In this document: piece by piece, positions 1-7,134 of the stretch
Layout: each line of letters starts with the position of its first letter
Numbering within the stretch: position 1 is the first letter of the stretch
Source: CABQCM01 sp965145485
GTDB taxonomy: Bacteria > Bacillota > Clostridia > Oscillospirales > Acutalibacteraceae
Direction: 5' to 3'
DNA length: 43,112 bases
Assembly (NCBI GenBank): GCA_965145485.1
Contig: CBCTCU010000025.1
Location: 1 to 43,112 of the forward strand
Position numbers and translations under genes: made by a program
Notes under the pieces: generated by a model
The model's database searches: none
What the model was told of the DNA's origin: nothing
What the model saw: only the letters and a program-made list of their open reading frames with translations

Positions 1-181
1 GCTGATTCCCAGCTGCCGCAGGACCGGCAAACGGCGCGCGGCGGGTCCCTCCTGCTGCGGGAGCGGGAAACGGTGTGGCGGTTCCCCTCCGGCAGGCAAA
101 GCCGGCACGCCCCGTTGCTGCATGGGCGGGGAGTTCTGCCCATGGTTTGGTTCGCAACCCAAGTGGAAATTTTGAGGAAAG

Positions 182-1327
182 GTGCTGACGCACAAAATGA
201 TGCAACTGTTCTCCAACTTTGGTGAAATACAGTGGCAAATGGTGGTCATGTGGCTGATTGGCGGGCTGCTGATCTTTTTGGCCATCAAGAAAGAGATGGA
301 GCCGACCCTGCTGCTCCCCATGGGGTTTGGCGCGATTCTGGTCAACCTGCCCTGGTCGGGCGCGATAACGCAAAACTACCCCACCGGTGCGGAGCCCGGG
401 CCGCTGGACGTTCTCTTTAACGCCGGTATTGCCAACGAGCTCTTCCCCCTGCTGCTGTTCATCGGCATCGGCGCCATGATCGACTTTGGCCCCTTGCTCT
501 CCAACCCCAAAATGATGCTGTTTGGCGCGGCGGCTCAGTTCGGCATCTTTTTCACCCTGAGCTTGGCTCGCCTGCTTGGGTTTGATTTAATCGACGCGGC
601 CTCCATCGCCATCATCGGCGCGGCCGACGGCCCCACCTCGATCTTTGTCGCCAACTATTTCGGTACACAATATGATGGCGCCATTGTCGTTGCGGCTTAC
701 TCCTATATGGCGCTGGTGCCGATCATCCAGCCCCCCGTCATCCGGCTGGTTACGACCAAAAAAGAGCGCATGATCCGCATGCCCTACGCCCCGTCGAGCG
801 TCTCCAAGCCGGTGCGTATCCTCTTTCCCATCCTCATCACCGTCATCGCCGGGCTGGTCGCTCCCCGTTCGGTCGCGCTGGTCGGCTTCCTCATGTTCGG
901 CAACCTCATCCGCGAGTGCGGTGTGCTGCGCTCGCTAAGCGAATCGGCCCAAAAGGAGCTTGCCAACCTCGTCACCCTGCTGCTGGGCATCACGGTGGCG
1001 ACCAAGATGCACTGGCAGGCCTTCCTGAGCGTGGAAACCCTCATGATCCTTGGCCTTGGCCTGATTGCTTTCGTCTTTGACACGGTGGGCGGCGTGCTCT
1101 TCGCCAAATTCCTCAACCTGTTCCTGAAAAAGAAGATCAACCCCATGATTGGCGCGGCGGGGATTTCGGCCTTCCCCATGTCGTCGCGCGTGGTCCATCA
1201 GATGGCCCTCAAGGAGGACGACGGGAACTTTATCCTCATGCACGCGGCGGCGGCCAATGTTTCTGGCCAGGTTGCCTCGGTCATTGCGGGCGGGCTGATT
1301 ATCACCCTGGTCAGCAACATGCTGTAA
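182..1327 (+). CDS. Sodium ion-translocating decarboxylase, beta subunit (OadB/GcdB/MmdB family)
   Basis: Membrane subunit that couples decarboxylation of a carboxybiotin carrier to Na+ export. The 381-residue protein is almost entirely hydrophobic helices and carries the family hallmark IIGAADGPTSIFVANYF around residues 144-160, whose Asp149 matches the essential aspartate of the Na+ site. Length is normal for the family. The start is uncertain: GTG at 182 lies four bases after GAGG, and ATG at 197 is a possible alternative. A 48-residue gamma-like peptide follows 18 bases downstream. The biotin and carboxyltransferase subunits are presumably left of the window, so the substrate (oxaloacetate, methylmalonyl-CoA or glutaconyl-CoA) cannot be decided. 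Family assignment is secure; substrate is unknown. Confidence 0.93.
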   Translation: MLTHKMMQLFSNFGEIQWQMVVMWLIGGLLIFLAIKKEMEPTLLLPMGFGAILVNLPWSGAITQNYPTGAEPGPLDVLFNAGIANELFPLLLFIGIGAMIDFGPLLSNPKMMLFGAAAQFGIFFTLSLARLLGFDLIDAASIAIIGAADGPTSIFVANYFGTQYDGAIVVAAYSYMALVPIIQPPVIRLVTTKKERMIRMPYAPSSVSKPVRILFPILITVIAGLVAPRSVALVGFLMFGNLIRECGVLRSLSESAQKELANLVTLLLGITVATKMHWQAFLSVETLMILGLGLIAFVFDTVGGVLFAKFLNLFLKKKINPMIGAAGISAFPMSSRVVHQMALKEDDGNFILMHAAAANVSGQVASVIAGGLIITLVSNML

Positions 1328-1345
1328 CCGAAAGGAGAATGTGTG

Positions 1346-1492
1346 ATGTCGTTTGATTTGCATGCCCTGCTCGAGAGCCTGCCCATCATGGGCTATGGCA
1401 TGGCGGGTATTTTCATCTGTATTGTGGCGATTATGCTCTTTATCTTTGTGCTGGGTAAAATATTCCCCGAAAAGAAGAAAAATAAAAAATAA
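1346..1492 (+). CDS. Small OadG-like (gamma) subunit of the sodium-pumping decarboxylase
   Basis: A 48-residue peptide beginning MSFDLHALLESLPIMGYGMA, with one membrane helix at about residues 16-37 and a lysine-rich tail ending KKKNKK. ATG at 1346 is preceded by AAAGGAGAA at 1331-1339. It lies 18 bases after the beta subunit and before a hairpin terminator, so it is the last gene of that operon. Known gamma subunits are small one-helix proteins that anchor and stabilise the complex; this one is shorter than the usual 80-120 residues and lacks the polar C-terminal extension. The role is inferred from position and topology, not from a diagnostic motif. Confidence 0.72.
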   Translation: MSFDLHALLESLPIMGYGMAGIFICIVAIMLFIFVLGKIFPEKKKNKK

Positions 1493-1496
1493 AACC

Positions 1497-1520
1497 GGGG
1501 CTGTTGCCCCTTTGCTTTGT
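1497..1520 (+). terminator. Hairpin terminator after the decarboxylase operon
   Basis: GGGGC-TGTT-GCCCC at 1497-1510 followed by TTTGCTTTGTT, directly after the gamma-like stop codon. Short but well placed. Confidence 0.55.
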
Positions 1521-1563
1521 TCAGACGTTAGGGAGCAAAAGGGGCCTGGGGATAGGATCAACG

Positions 1564-1603
1564 AATCAGGCAGGCGGGAATTTTCCGTCTGCCTGATTGT
1601 TAT
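1564..1603 (+). terminator. Second, longer hairpin terminator
   Basis: A 14-base stem with one G-T pair (AATCAGGCAGGCGG at 1564-1577 with CCGTCTGCCTGATT at 1585-1598) and a seven-base loop, followed by GTTATT. It probably backs up the first terminator. Confidence 0.6.
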
Positions 1604-1849
1604 TCCGGGGACACACAGCGCGGGCGGGAATGCTGCCGGCATCGTGGAAACGATATCAGCGGCCATCCTGCCCCAAAAGGAGCGATTCAGGCCAAAGAGG
1701 TCGGCCGCATACACCTTCGCCGCCCGGCAACCCCAGCGCCGCCGCGCCGCCCCAGAGGGATACTGCTTGCTCAACCGGCTTGCGGGCCCTGGCCGGTAGG
1801 GGGCACGATGGCGCAAAATCCGGCCAGCCAAACGATTTTTTATAAGAAA

Positions 1850-1875
1850 TGAACCTTTTCGTGTTTCAATCCGTC
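1850..1875 (+). promoter_or_regulatory. ECF-type promoter of the sigma factor gene
   Basis: TGAACC at 1850-1855, a 16-base spacer, then CGTC at 1872-1875 followed by TTATT. This matches the general ECF pattern (AAC-containing -35 and CGTC -10 separated by 16-17 bases) and not the SigA pattern. It lies 47 bases upstream of the ATG, which suggests the sigma factor drives its own gene. Confidence 0.55.
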
Positions 1876-1921
1876 TTATTACGTGAAAACCGGTTTTCCA
1901 TCAAACGCAAGGGGGGATGGG

Positions 1922-3190
1922 ATGGAGGAGTTTGTACGGCTGCTGGCGCAGCATAGAAACGTGCTCGAGCGCTTTGTCCGGTTCCGGGTCGGCAATTCCT
2001 ATGACGCGGAGGACATTATACAGGAAACCTGCCTCAGCGCCTACCGGAGCTTTTCGACGCTGAAAGATACGGCTTTGTTCAAGCCGTGGATTCTGCGTAT
2101 CGCCCGAAACAAATGCACCGATTATTTTCGCCGGTTGGCAAAGGCCATGGAAATTCCGACCGACCGACTTTCTGAGCAGCACGAGCGCTACGGGAGCATG
2201 GGTGTTACGGTAGAAAACTGCGTCGGGGAGACGCTACACAAGCTGGGAGATAAGGATCAACAGGTGCTGTATCTGTACTATTTTCGTCAGTGGCCGCAAA
2301 GCGAGATCGCAAAATACCTGGGTATCCCCGTGGGCACCGTAAAAAGCCGACTGCATACCGCAAGGGCGAATTTCAAAGCGCGCTATCCCGATCAAAACCT
2401 TGTCAAAGGAGGAAATGTTATGAAACAGCTTCCCGATCGATTGCCCGAATATAAAATCACCAAATCGGAACAGGCCCCTTTTTCCGTCCGGTTTGAGGAG
2501 CTGATGGGATGGTTTATCATTCCGCGGCTGAAGGAAACATGCACCTGGGCACAGTACGATATGCCGGGCAGAACGATGACCGGTCTTTATTCGTCCGCCG
2601 TGATCAAAAAGGTTGTCCTTCACGGGATCGAAGGGGTGGAAATCGAGACCACACACCGTGATATTGCCGGCGCGCAGGCTGGTAATGAAGTCAAGTTTTA
2701 CTTTATCGCGCAGCTTACGGACGAATACTGCCGCTGGCTCGCAAACCGTTACTGCGAAAACGGTGTGGAGCATATCACGACCTTCCTGGACGGAGACGAA
2801 TTCCTCAGCGCCTGGGGCGCGGGGGAAAACAACATCGGCGAGCCTGTGCAGGTTATGCCCCGCGGTATAATCACAAGGCAGGGCGACGCCGTCCTTGCCG
2901 ACAGGGGCAGTGTATCCGACTGCGTCGGACGGTATGCGGTTGATCTTGCGGGCCGGTCGTATGATACGAATCTTTTAATGAGTATTTTCCAGGACGGGCC
3001 CCTCACCGAGCAGTATATTGATCAAAACGGGCGCACCGTTCTCTGGCGCCGGTTTAACCGCGACGACTGGATGATCGAACGCTTCGGGCAGAAATGGAGC
3101 GAACGGTTGCCTCACAATGAGCGCATCACCGTCAACGGTATCCCTTACGTACACTGGTACGACTGCATTAGCGATTATATCGGTTTGTAA
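1922..3190 (+). CDS. ECF-type sigma-70 family sigma factor with a long C-terminal domain
   Basis: 422 residues. The first ~165 form a normal ECF sigma factor: region 2 around DAEDIIQETCLSAYRSF with the WILRIARNKCTDYFRR helix, and region 4 with the helix-turn-helix QSEIAKYLGIPVGTVKSRLH. The remaining ~255 residues are an extra domain of unknown function starting MKQLPDRLPEYKI and ending near VHWYDCISDYIGL. Comparable long sigma factors occur in Clostridia, and the tail may sense a signal in place of a separate anti-sigma factor, which is not seen nearby. I chose ATG at 1922 over GTG at 1883 because AAGGGGGG lies at 1909-1916. A second in-frame ATG at 2420 has a textbook AGGAGG seven bases upstream. 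Sigma assignment is secure; the tail's role is unknown. Confidence 0.9.
   Translation: MEEFVRLLAQHRNVLERFVRFRVGNSYDAEDIIQETCLSAYRSFSTLKDTALFKPWILRIARNKCTDYFRRLAKAMEIPTDRLSEQHERYGSMGVTVENCVGETLHKLGDKDQQVLYLYYFRQWPQSEIAKYLGIPVGTVKSRLHTARANFKARYPDQNLVKGGNVMKQLPDRLPEYKITKSEQAPFSVRFEELMGWFIIPRLKETCTWAQYDMPGRTMTGLYSSAVIKKVVLHGIEGVEIETTHRDIAGAQAGNEVKFYFIAQLTDEYCRWLANRYCENGVEHITTFLDGDEFLSAWGAGENNIGEPVQVMPRGIITRQGDAVLADRGSVSDCVGRYAVDLAGRSYDTNLLMSIFQDGPLTEQYIDQNGRTVLWRRFNRDDWMIERFGQKWSERLPHNERITVNGIPYVHWYDCISDYIGL
2407..2422 (+). promoter_or_regulatory. Internal Shine-Dalgarno and in-frame ATG inside the sigma factor gene
   Basis: AGGAGG at 2407-2412 with ATG at 2420-2422, in frame with the sigma factor, exactly where the sigma domain ends and the C-terminal domain begins. 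It could allow separate translation of the ~256-residue tail, or be a relic of two formerly separate genes. Confidence 0.5.
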
Positions 3191-3193
3191 AAC

Positions 3194-3228
3194 AAACGAG
3201 GCAGGGATTTTTCCCTGCCTCGTTTTTG
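3194..3228 (+). terminator. Rho-independent terminator after the sigma factor
   Basis: A 14-base perfect stem (AAACGAGGCAGGGA at 3194-3207, TCCCTGCCTCGTTT at 3212-3225), loop TTTT, T-rich tail. It begins three bases after the stop codon. Confidence 0.92.
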
Positions 3229-3310
3229 CTGCTTTCCTTGCCGCCTTTGTCACGGGGCTATCTTGGCAAAAGAGGATGATGCGGTCATGGGCATGCCTGC
3301 AATACTCTCA

Positions 3311-4684
3311 TCAAAACGCGATCTTTTCCTCGATGATCGTCCTCAGCTCTCCCACCGGGACGCGCTGCTGCTCCATGGTGTCGCGGTCGCGGATGGTGAC
3401 GCAGCCATCCTGCTCCGAGTCAAAGTCGTAGGTGATGCATACCGGCGTTCCGATTTCGTCCTGACGGCGGTAGCGCTTGCCGATGGATCCGGCGTCGTCA
3501 TAGTCGACCATGAAATATTTGGCAAGCTCGGTGCGGATCGCGTCGGCCGGCTCGGCCAGCTTCTTGGACAGGGGCAGCACGCAAGCTTTATAAGGGGCAA
3601 GCGCGGGGTGCAGGCGCAGCACCACGCGGGTATCCCCCTCTCCCACCGTCTCCTCATCGTAGGCGTCGCACAAAAAGGCCAGCGCCACGCGGTCGGCCCC
3701 AAGGGAGGGCTCGATGACGTAGGGGATGTACTTCTCGTTCTTCTCCTGGTCAAAGTATTCGAGCGACTTGCCGGAGGTCTCCATATGCCGGCCGAGGTCG
3801 AAATCGGTGCGGTCGGCAATGCCCCACAGCTCGCCCCAGCCGAAGGGGAAGAGGAACTCGATGTCGGTCGTGGCGTTGGAGTAATGGGAAAGCTCTTCCT
3901 TCTCATGATCGCGCAAACGCAGGTTTTCGTCCTTGATCCCCAGAGAGAGGAGCCACTGATGGCAGAAATCCTTCCAATAGGCGAACCACTCCAGATCGGA
4001 GCCGGGCTGACAGAAAAACTCCAGCTCCATCTGCTCGAATTCACGGGTGCGGAAGGTGAAGTTGCCCGGGGTGATCTCGTTGCGGAAGGACTTCCCGATC
4101 TGCGCCACGCCGAATGGGAGCTTGCGCCGGGTCGAACGCTGCACGTTGAGAAAGTTGACAAAAATGCCCTGGGCGGTTTCGGGACGCAGGTAAAGCTCGT
4201 TTTTGGCGTCCTCGGTCACGCCCTGGAAGGTTTTGAACATGAGGTTAAACTGGCGGATATCGGTAAAATTGCACTTGCCGCAGTTGGGGCAGGGAATCTG
4301 GTTTTCCCGGATGACCTCCGCCATCTTCTGCAGGCTCCAGCCGGCGGGGTTGAAGCCCGCGTCCTCCAGCAGCTGATCGGCGCGGTGGCGGGTCTTGCAC
4401 TCCTTGCAGTCCATCAAAGGGTCGGAAAAACCGCCGACGTGGCCCGAGGCCACCCAAACCTGGGGGTTCATCAATATGGCCGCGTCAAGGCCGACGTTGT
4501 ATTTGCTCTCCTGCACGAATTTTTTCATCCAGGCCTTTTTGACGTTGTTTTTAAACTCCACGCCGAGCGGGCCGTAGTCCCACGTGTTGGACAGCCCGCC
4601 GTAGATTTCGCTCCCCGCGAAAACAAAGCCCCGCCCCTTGGCCAGGGCAGTGATTTTCTCCATGGTTTTGTCGGTGGCATTCAT
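3311..4684 (-). CDS. glyS: Glycine--tRNA ligase (single-chain dimeric type)
   Basis: Class II aminoacyl-tRNA synthetase charging tRNA-Gly in the cytoplasm; 457 residues from ATG at 4684. Visible signatures: N-terminal FAGSEIYGGLSNTWDYGPLG, a zinc-type cysteine arrangement (CKEC and CPNC), class II motif 2 around FRNEITPGNFTFRTREFEQ, motif 3 GADRVALAFL, and a C-terminal anticodon-binding domain. An in-frame extension upstream to 4762 is rejected because it would begin upstream of the promoter's -10 and the family starts here. GGAGG lies about ten bases before the ATG. The leader between promoter and ATG is only about 33 bases, so there is no room for a T-box. Confidence 0.97.
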   Translation of the reverse strand: MNATDKTMEKITALAKGRGFVFAGSEIYGGLSNTWDYGPLGVEFKNNVKKAWMKKFVQESKYNVGLDAAILMNPQVWVASGHVGGFSDPLMDCKECKTRHRADQLLEDAGFNPAGWSLQKMAEVIRENQIPCPNCGKCNFTDIRQFNLMFKTFQGVTEDAKNELYLRPETAQGIFVNFLNVQRSTRRKLPFGVAQIGKSFRNEITPGNFTFRTREFEQMELEFFCQPGSDLEWFAYWKDFCHQWLLSLGIKDENLRLRDHEKEELSHYSNATTDIEFLFPFGWGELWGIADRTDFDLGRHMETSGKSLEYFDQEKNEKYIPYVIEPSLGADRVALAFLCDAYDEETVGEGDTRVVLRLHPALAPYKACVLPLSKKLAEPADAIRTELAKYFMVDYDDAGSIGKRYRRQDEIGTPVCITYDFDSEQDGCVTIRDRDTMEQQRVPVGELRTIIEEKIAF

Positions 4685-4723
4685 ATCCCGTTTCCCTCCG
4701 TTGTGTTGCTTTGATAGGAATTT

Positions 4724-4752
4724 ATTATAATGGCGGACGGTCGAAAAGTCAA
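4724..4752 (-). promoter_or_regulatory. SigA promoter of glyS
   Basis: On the minus strand TTGACT (4752-4747), a 17-base spacer, TATAAT (4729-4724). Near-perfect consensus, about 40 bases upstream of the chosen start codon. Confidence 0.88.
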
Positions 4753-4826
4753 GAAAAGCCAAGGATATTGGGCTGATGGGGGAAAGGCCCTATCGATAGG
4801 AGCGCGCCTCCCCATGCATTCAACCG

Positions 4827-4882
4827 GGAAAACCAAAAGGGCTTTGGGACATCCGGCCGGTTGCGCCGGAGCCCCAAAGCCC
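4827..4882 (-). terminator. Terminator downstream of the O-antigen-ligase-like gene
   Basis: Minus strand: GGGCTTTGGG (4882-4873), a 24-base internal region that folds further, CCCAAAGCCC (4848-4839), then TTTTGGTTTTCC. The stem starts about 120 bases after the stop codon of the gene at 5002. Confidence 0.75.
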
Positions 4883-5001
4883 ATGCAAATCCTTTTGTAG
4901 TATGGTCCAGAATGCCCCTTGGATCGTCAAGCATGGCGAGATGGGTACGTATCACCGGTGCGCATCCATCGCGGCGTTCTGTTTTGGTCGGGGCCGTGCG
5001 G

Positions 5002-6429
5002 CTATTTTGCCGCCTCTGCCGGGAGGGACGAGGCGATCTCCTGCTTAGCGCCGGTATCGTCCGCGCACAACCGCAACAGGATGCCGAGGAAAAACCAGAA
5101 CAGCAAGGCGCATGCCGTATTGACGAAAAAGATCTCGGTCAGGAAAAGGGTAGCGATCACCATGACGGTGACGACCAACAGCGCGGTCAGGGCGACGGGG
5201 TCGTAATTTTTTCGCCCCTTGCCAAAAAACTTTTTACACACCAGCGCCACGACCAACACGATATAGCACAACATCACGGCTGCGCCGACCGTTCCGGTGG
5301 AGACCAGGACATTGAGGTAACCGTTGTGCAGCATGTAATTCCTTTGGGCGACAAAGCCGTCGGGGTATTCCGCATGGGCGATGGCGAGCTGTGCGCGGGG
5401 GGAGGTTCCAAAGATGGGATGACCCGTATAAATTTCCAGTCCGCTTTCCCAGATTTTAAACCGGAGATTGGAGATGTCGGGATTTCCTTCGACATCCGCC
5501 CTCTCGAAGGTGACCGGCTCAATTTCCTCGCTTGAAAAAAGAGACGGTGCGAACTGCAACACAGATTTCGAGGCGGGAATGGTGAAATAGACCGTAAAAG
5601 CGCAGGATATTCCCAGAAACAGAGAGACCACGACCGCCGTTGCCCGTTTAAAGTCAAGCTTAAAACAATACTTCCGGATGACAAAGAAAGCGCCGATAAA
5701 AATGGTCACGAGAAGGCACACCTCGGCTGTGCGCGAACCGGACATTATGGTATACAAGAACTGGACGATGATGTTGACTACATAAAACATACGGAAGAAT
5801 ATATTTTTCACCTTTGTAAAATTATACATACAAAGGAAAACCGACATGATACCGGTGATGGACGCATAGTTGGGGTCCTGGTATACGCCGAATAATCTGG
5901 ATTCATAAAAGCCCTGGTAAAAGTGGTTTTCCCCGACTTCGACGGTGTACTCGATTTGAAGTGCAAACTGGACAATGGAGATGACGCTGCACACGAGCAT
6001 GAAAGCGGCCAGAAGATCACCGGTAATGCGGATGGTTTTTTTAATCTGTTCTCTGTTCATCCCGCCGGTAACCGATAGAAAGACAAAAAACTGGATGGCG
6101 CAAAAAACAATGGTTTTTATATTCCCAAAAAACTCATATTGCCGGTTGACCACCGCTGAAATGAGCATCACGACGATAAACGCGGCCAATAAATACCAGT
6201 ATTTCATCCGGAACATGTCTCGGGCAGTAAAAAAATCGACCGCGATAATCAAGCAACCGGCAACCGCCAGGAGGCTGAATACCAGAGAGTCGACCACGCC
6301 GGGGATTCGCGTCGATACAGGTACGATGGACCGCATGAAGAGCAGGGCAAAGAGAAAAATATACGTATATATCGATTTCGCTGTGCGAAAACCGCACAGA
6401 AAATGATCGCTTTTTACAAAAGACAACAT
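5002..6429 (-). CDS. O-antigen ligase (Wzy_C) family polytopic membrane protein
   Basis: 475 residues from ATG at 6429, preceded by AGGTG five bases upstream. An in-frame TTG at 6450 is less likely because it sits right at the predicted transcription start. About ten membrane helices surround a large extracytoplasmic segment (roughly residues 300-380) containing SNLRFKIWESGLEIYTGHPI and HNGYLNVLVSTG, the pattern of the Wzy_C region of O-antigen ligases and related capsule or teichoic-acid ligases. Gram-positive members are thought to join or polymerise surface glycans. No glycosyltransferases or other polysaccharide genes flank it, so its substrate cannot be guessed. Family call is good; function is inferred. 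Confidence 0.82.
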   Translation of the reverse strand: MLSFVKSDHFLCGFRTAKSIYTYIFLFALLFMRSIVPVSTRIPGVVDSLVFSLLAVAGCLIIAVDFFTARDMFRMKYWYLLAAFIVVMLISAVVNRQYEFFGNIKTIVFCAIQFFVFLSVTGGMNREQIKKTIRITGDLLAAFMLVCSVISIVQFALQIEYTVEVGENHFYQGFYESRLFGVYQDPNYASITGIMSVFLCMYNFTKVKNIFFRMFYVVNIIVQFLYTIMSGSRTAEVCLLVTIFIGAFFVIRKYCFKLDFKRATAVVVSLFLGISCAFTVYFTIPASKSVLQFAPSLFSSEEIEPVTFERADVEGNPDISNLRFKIWESGLEIYTGHPIFGTSPRAQLAIAHAEYPDGFVAQRNYMLHNGYLNVLVSTGTVGAAVMLCYIVLVVALVCKKFFGKGRKNYDPVALTALLVVTVMVIATLFLTEIFFVNTACALLFWFFLGILLRLCADDTGAKQEIASSLPAEAAK

Positions 6430-6463
6430 TATATCACCTATGCTTACCAAGTCTGATTTTAAA

Positions 6464-6492
6464 AATATACCACATTACCAGGGGCTTGTCAA
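6464..6492 (-). promoter_or_regulatory. SigA promoter of the O-antigen-ligase-like gene
   Basis: Minus strand TTGACA (6492-6487), a 17-base spacer, TATATT (6469-6464). Predicted transcription start near 6457, about 28 bases before the ATG. Confidence 0.88.
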
Positions 6493-6811
6493 CAAAAAGG
6501 ACAGTTGCCTGGTGGGGACGCCGCCGAGCAAAGCGGCCAAAAGAATGCTGGCTGAATGGAAAAAAGATGGTGCTGACAAGCAATGGAGCGGCCAAATCCA
6601 ACATGGCACGCATGCCATCCGCCCTACTTTGCATCCTTGCCAGCCGAAACAAGGATATGACGCTTGCATGCAGCAAGGGCGATGCATGTGAGCGAAGGTC
6701 GTCGCTGCGTTTATTATGAGCCAGCGACGGCCTTGCCAATCATAATATTGGAAAATCCAATGAAAATCATAACGCTCGTTGTGAACAGACAATCGGTTGA
6801 ACGGTTTAAAC

Positions 6812-6844
6812 AAAAAGGGCGACGGTTTTTTGTCGTTCTTTTTT
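6812..6844. terminator. Hairpin with T-tract, possible terminator
   Basis: AAAAAGGGCGAC, an 8-base loop GGTTTTTT, then GTCGTTCTTTTTT (two G-T pairs in one strand). It could end transcription in either direction, but no gene ends nearby on either strand. It may belong to a small RNA or be a relic. Confidence 0.45.
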
Positions 6845-6876
6845 GGTTGAATTGGTATCCCTGGGTTCCATTGGTG

Positions 6877-6885
6877 TGATATAAT
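6877..6885 (+). promoter_or_regulatory. Extended -10 element upstream of the DUF2264 gene
   Basis: TGATATAAT: TG, one base, then consensus TATAAT at 6880-6885. No good -35 is seen 17 bases upstream. It is about 250 bases before the ATG at 7135. Confidence 0.4.
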
Positions 6886-7134
6886 TTCCAAAATCGCCAA
6901 TCACCATCGCCGGATGCCATGCCGGCAGGGCAACGCGCTTTGCGCCCTTTGCCGAGCGGCTGAGGCTTGGCGCGGCCCGCGGATCGCCTCCTGGCCGGAG
7001 GAGAAAGCGTCACGCGCGCTACCGACAATCCGCAGGGCGCCCGTCATGCTGCCCTGGGATACGGCATGCCGGGGGAGGCGCAGCCATCCTCATCGCGCAC
7101 CGGCGGGGATACGGGCAGAAAGGAAGGATAGCAT

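Larger units (their letters stand above)
1493..1921. other. Gap between decarboxylase operon and sigma factor gene
   Basis: 429 bases. It holds the two terminators at 1497-1603, a GC-rich stretch at 1604-1800 in which I see no gene, and the ECF-type promoter at 1850-1875. Confidence 0.6.
4685..5001. other. Gap between O-antigen-ligase-like gene and glyS
   Basis: 317 bases. It holds the glyS promoter, a 12-bp perfect palindrome CCTATCGATAGG at 4789-4800, and the terminator of the upstream membrane protein gene at 4827-4882. Nothing else recognised. Confidence 0.6.
6430..7134. other. Long gap between divergent ligase-like and DUF2264 genes
   Basis: 705 bases with no convincing gene. Besides the minus-strand promoter it holds a stem-loop at about 6694-6736 (AAGGTCGTCGCTG with CAGCGACGGCCTT, 14-base loop), a U-rich hairpin at 6812-6844, an extended -10 box at 6877-6885 and a GC-rich stretch to 7110. 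A 40-codon frame at about 6760-6879 lacks a ribosome binding site and is not called. Confidence 0.5.

Noticed and set aside
3263..4714. A 483-codon open frame on the plus strand opposite glyS
   Set aside because: It is a shadow of the GC-rich, strongly conserved glycyl-tRNA synthetase on the minus strand; its translation is low in real motifs and has no ribosome binding site.
4685..4760. T-box riboswitch in front of glyS
   Set aside because: A near-consensus promoter leaves only about 33 bases of leader, too short for a T-box, and no T-box core sequence is seen.
6760..6879. 40-codon frame starting MKIITLVVNRQSVERF
   Set aside because: It runs through the U-tract hairpin and lacks a Shine-Dalgarno sequence; hydrophobic residues come from the T-rich stretch.
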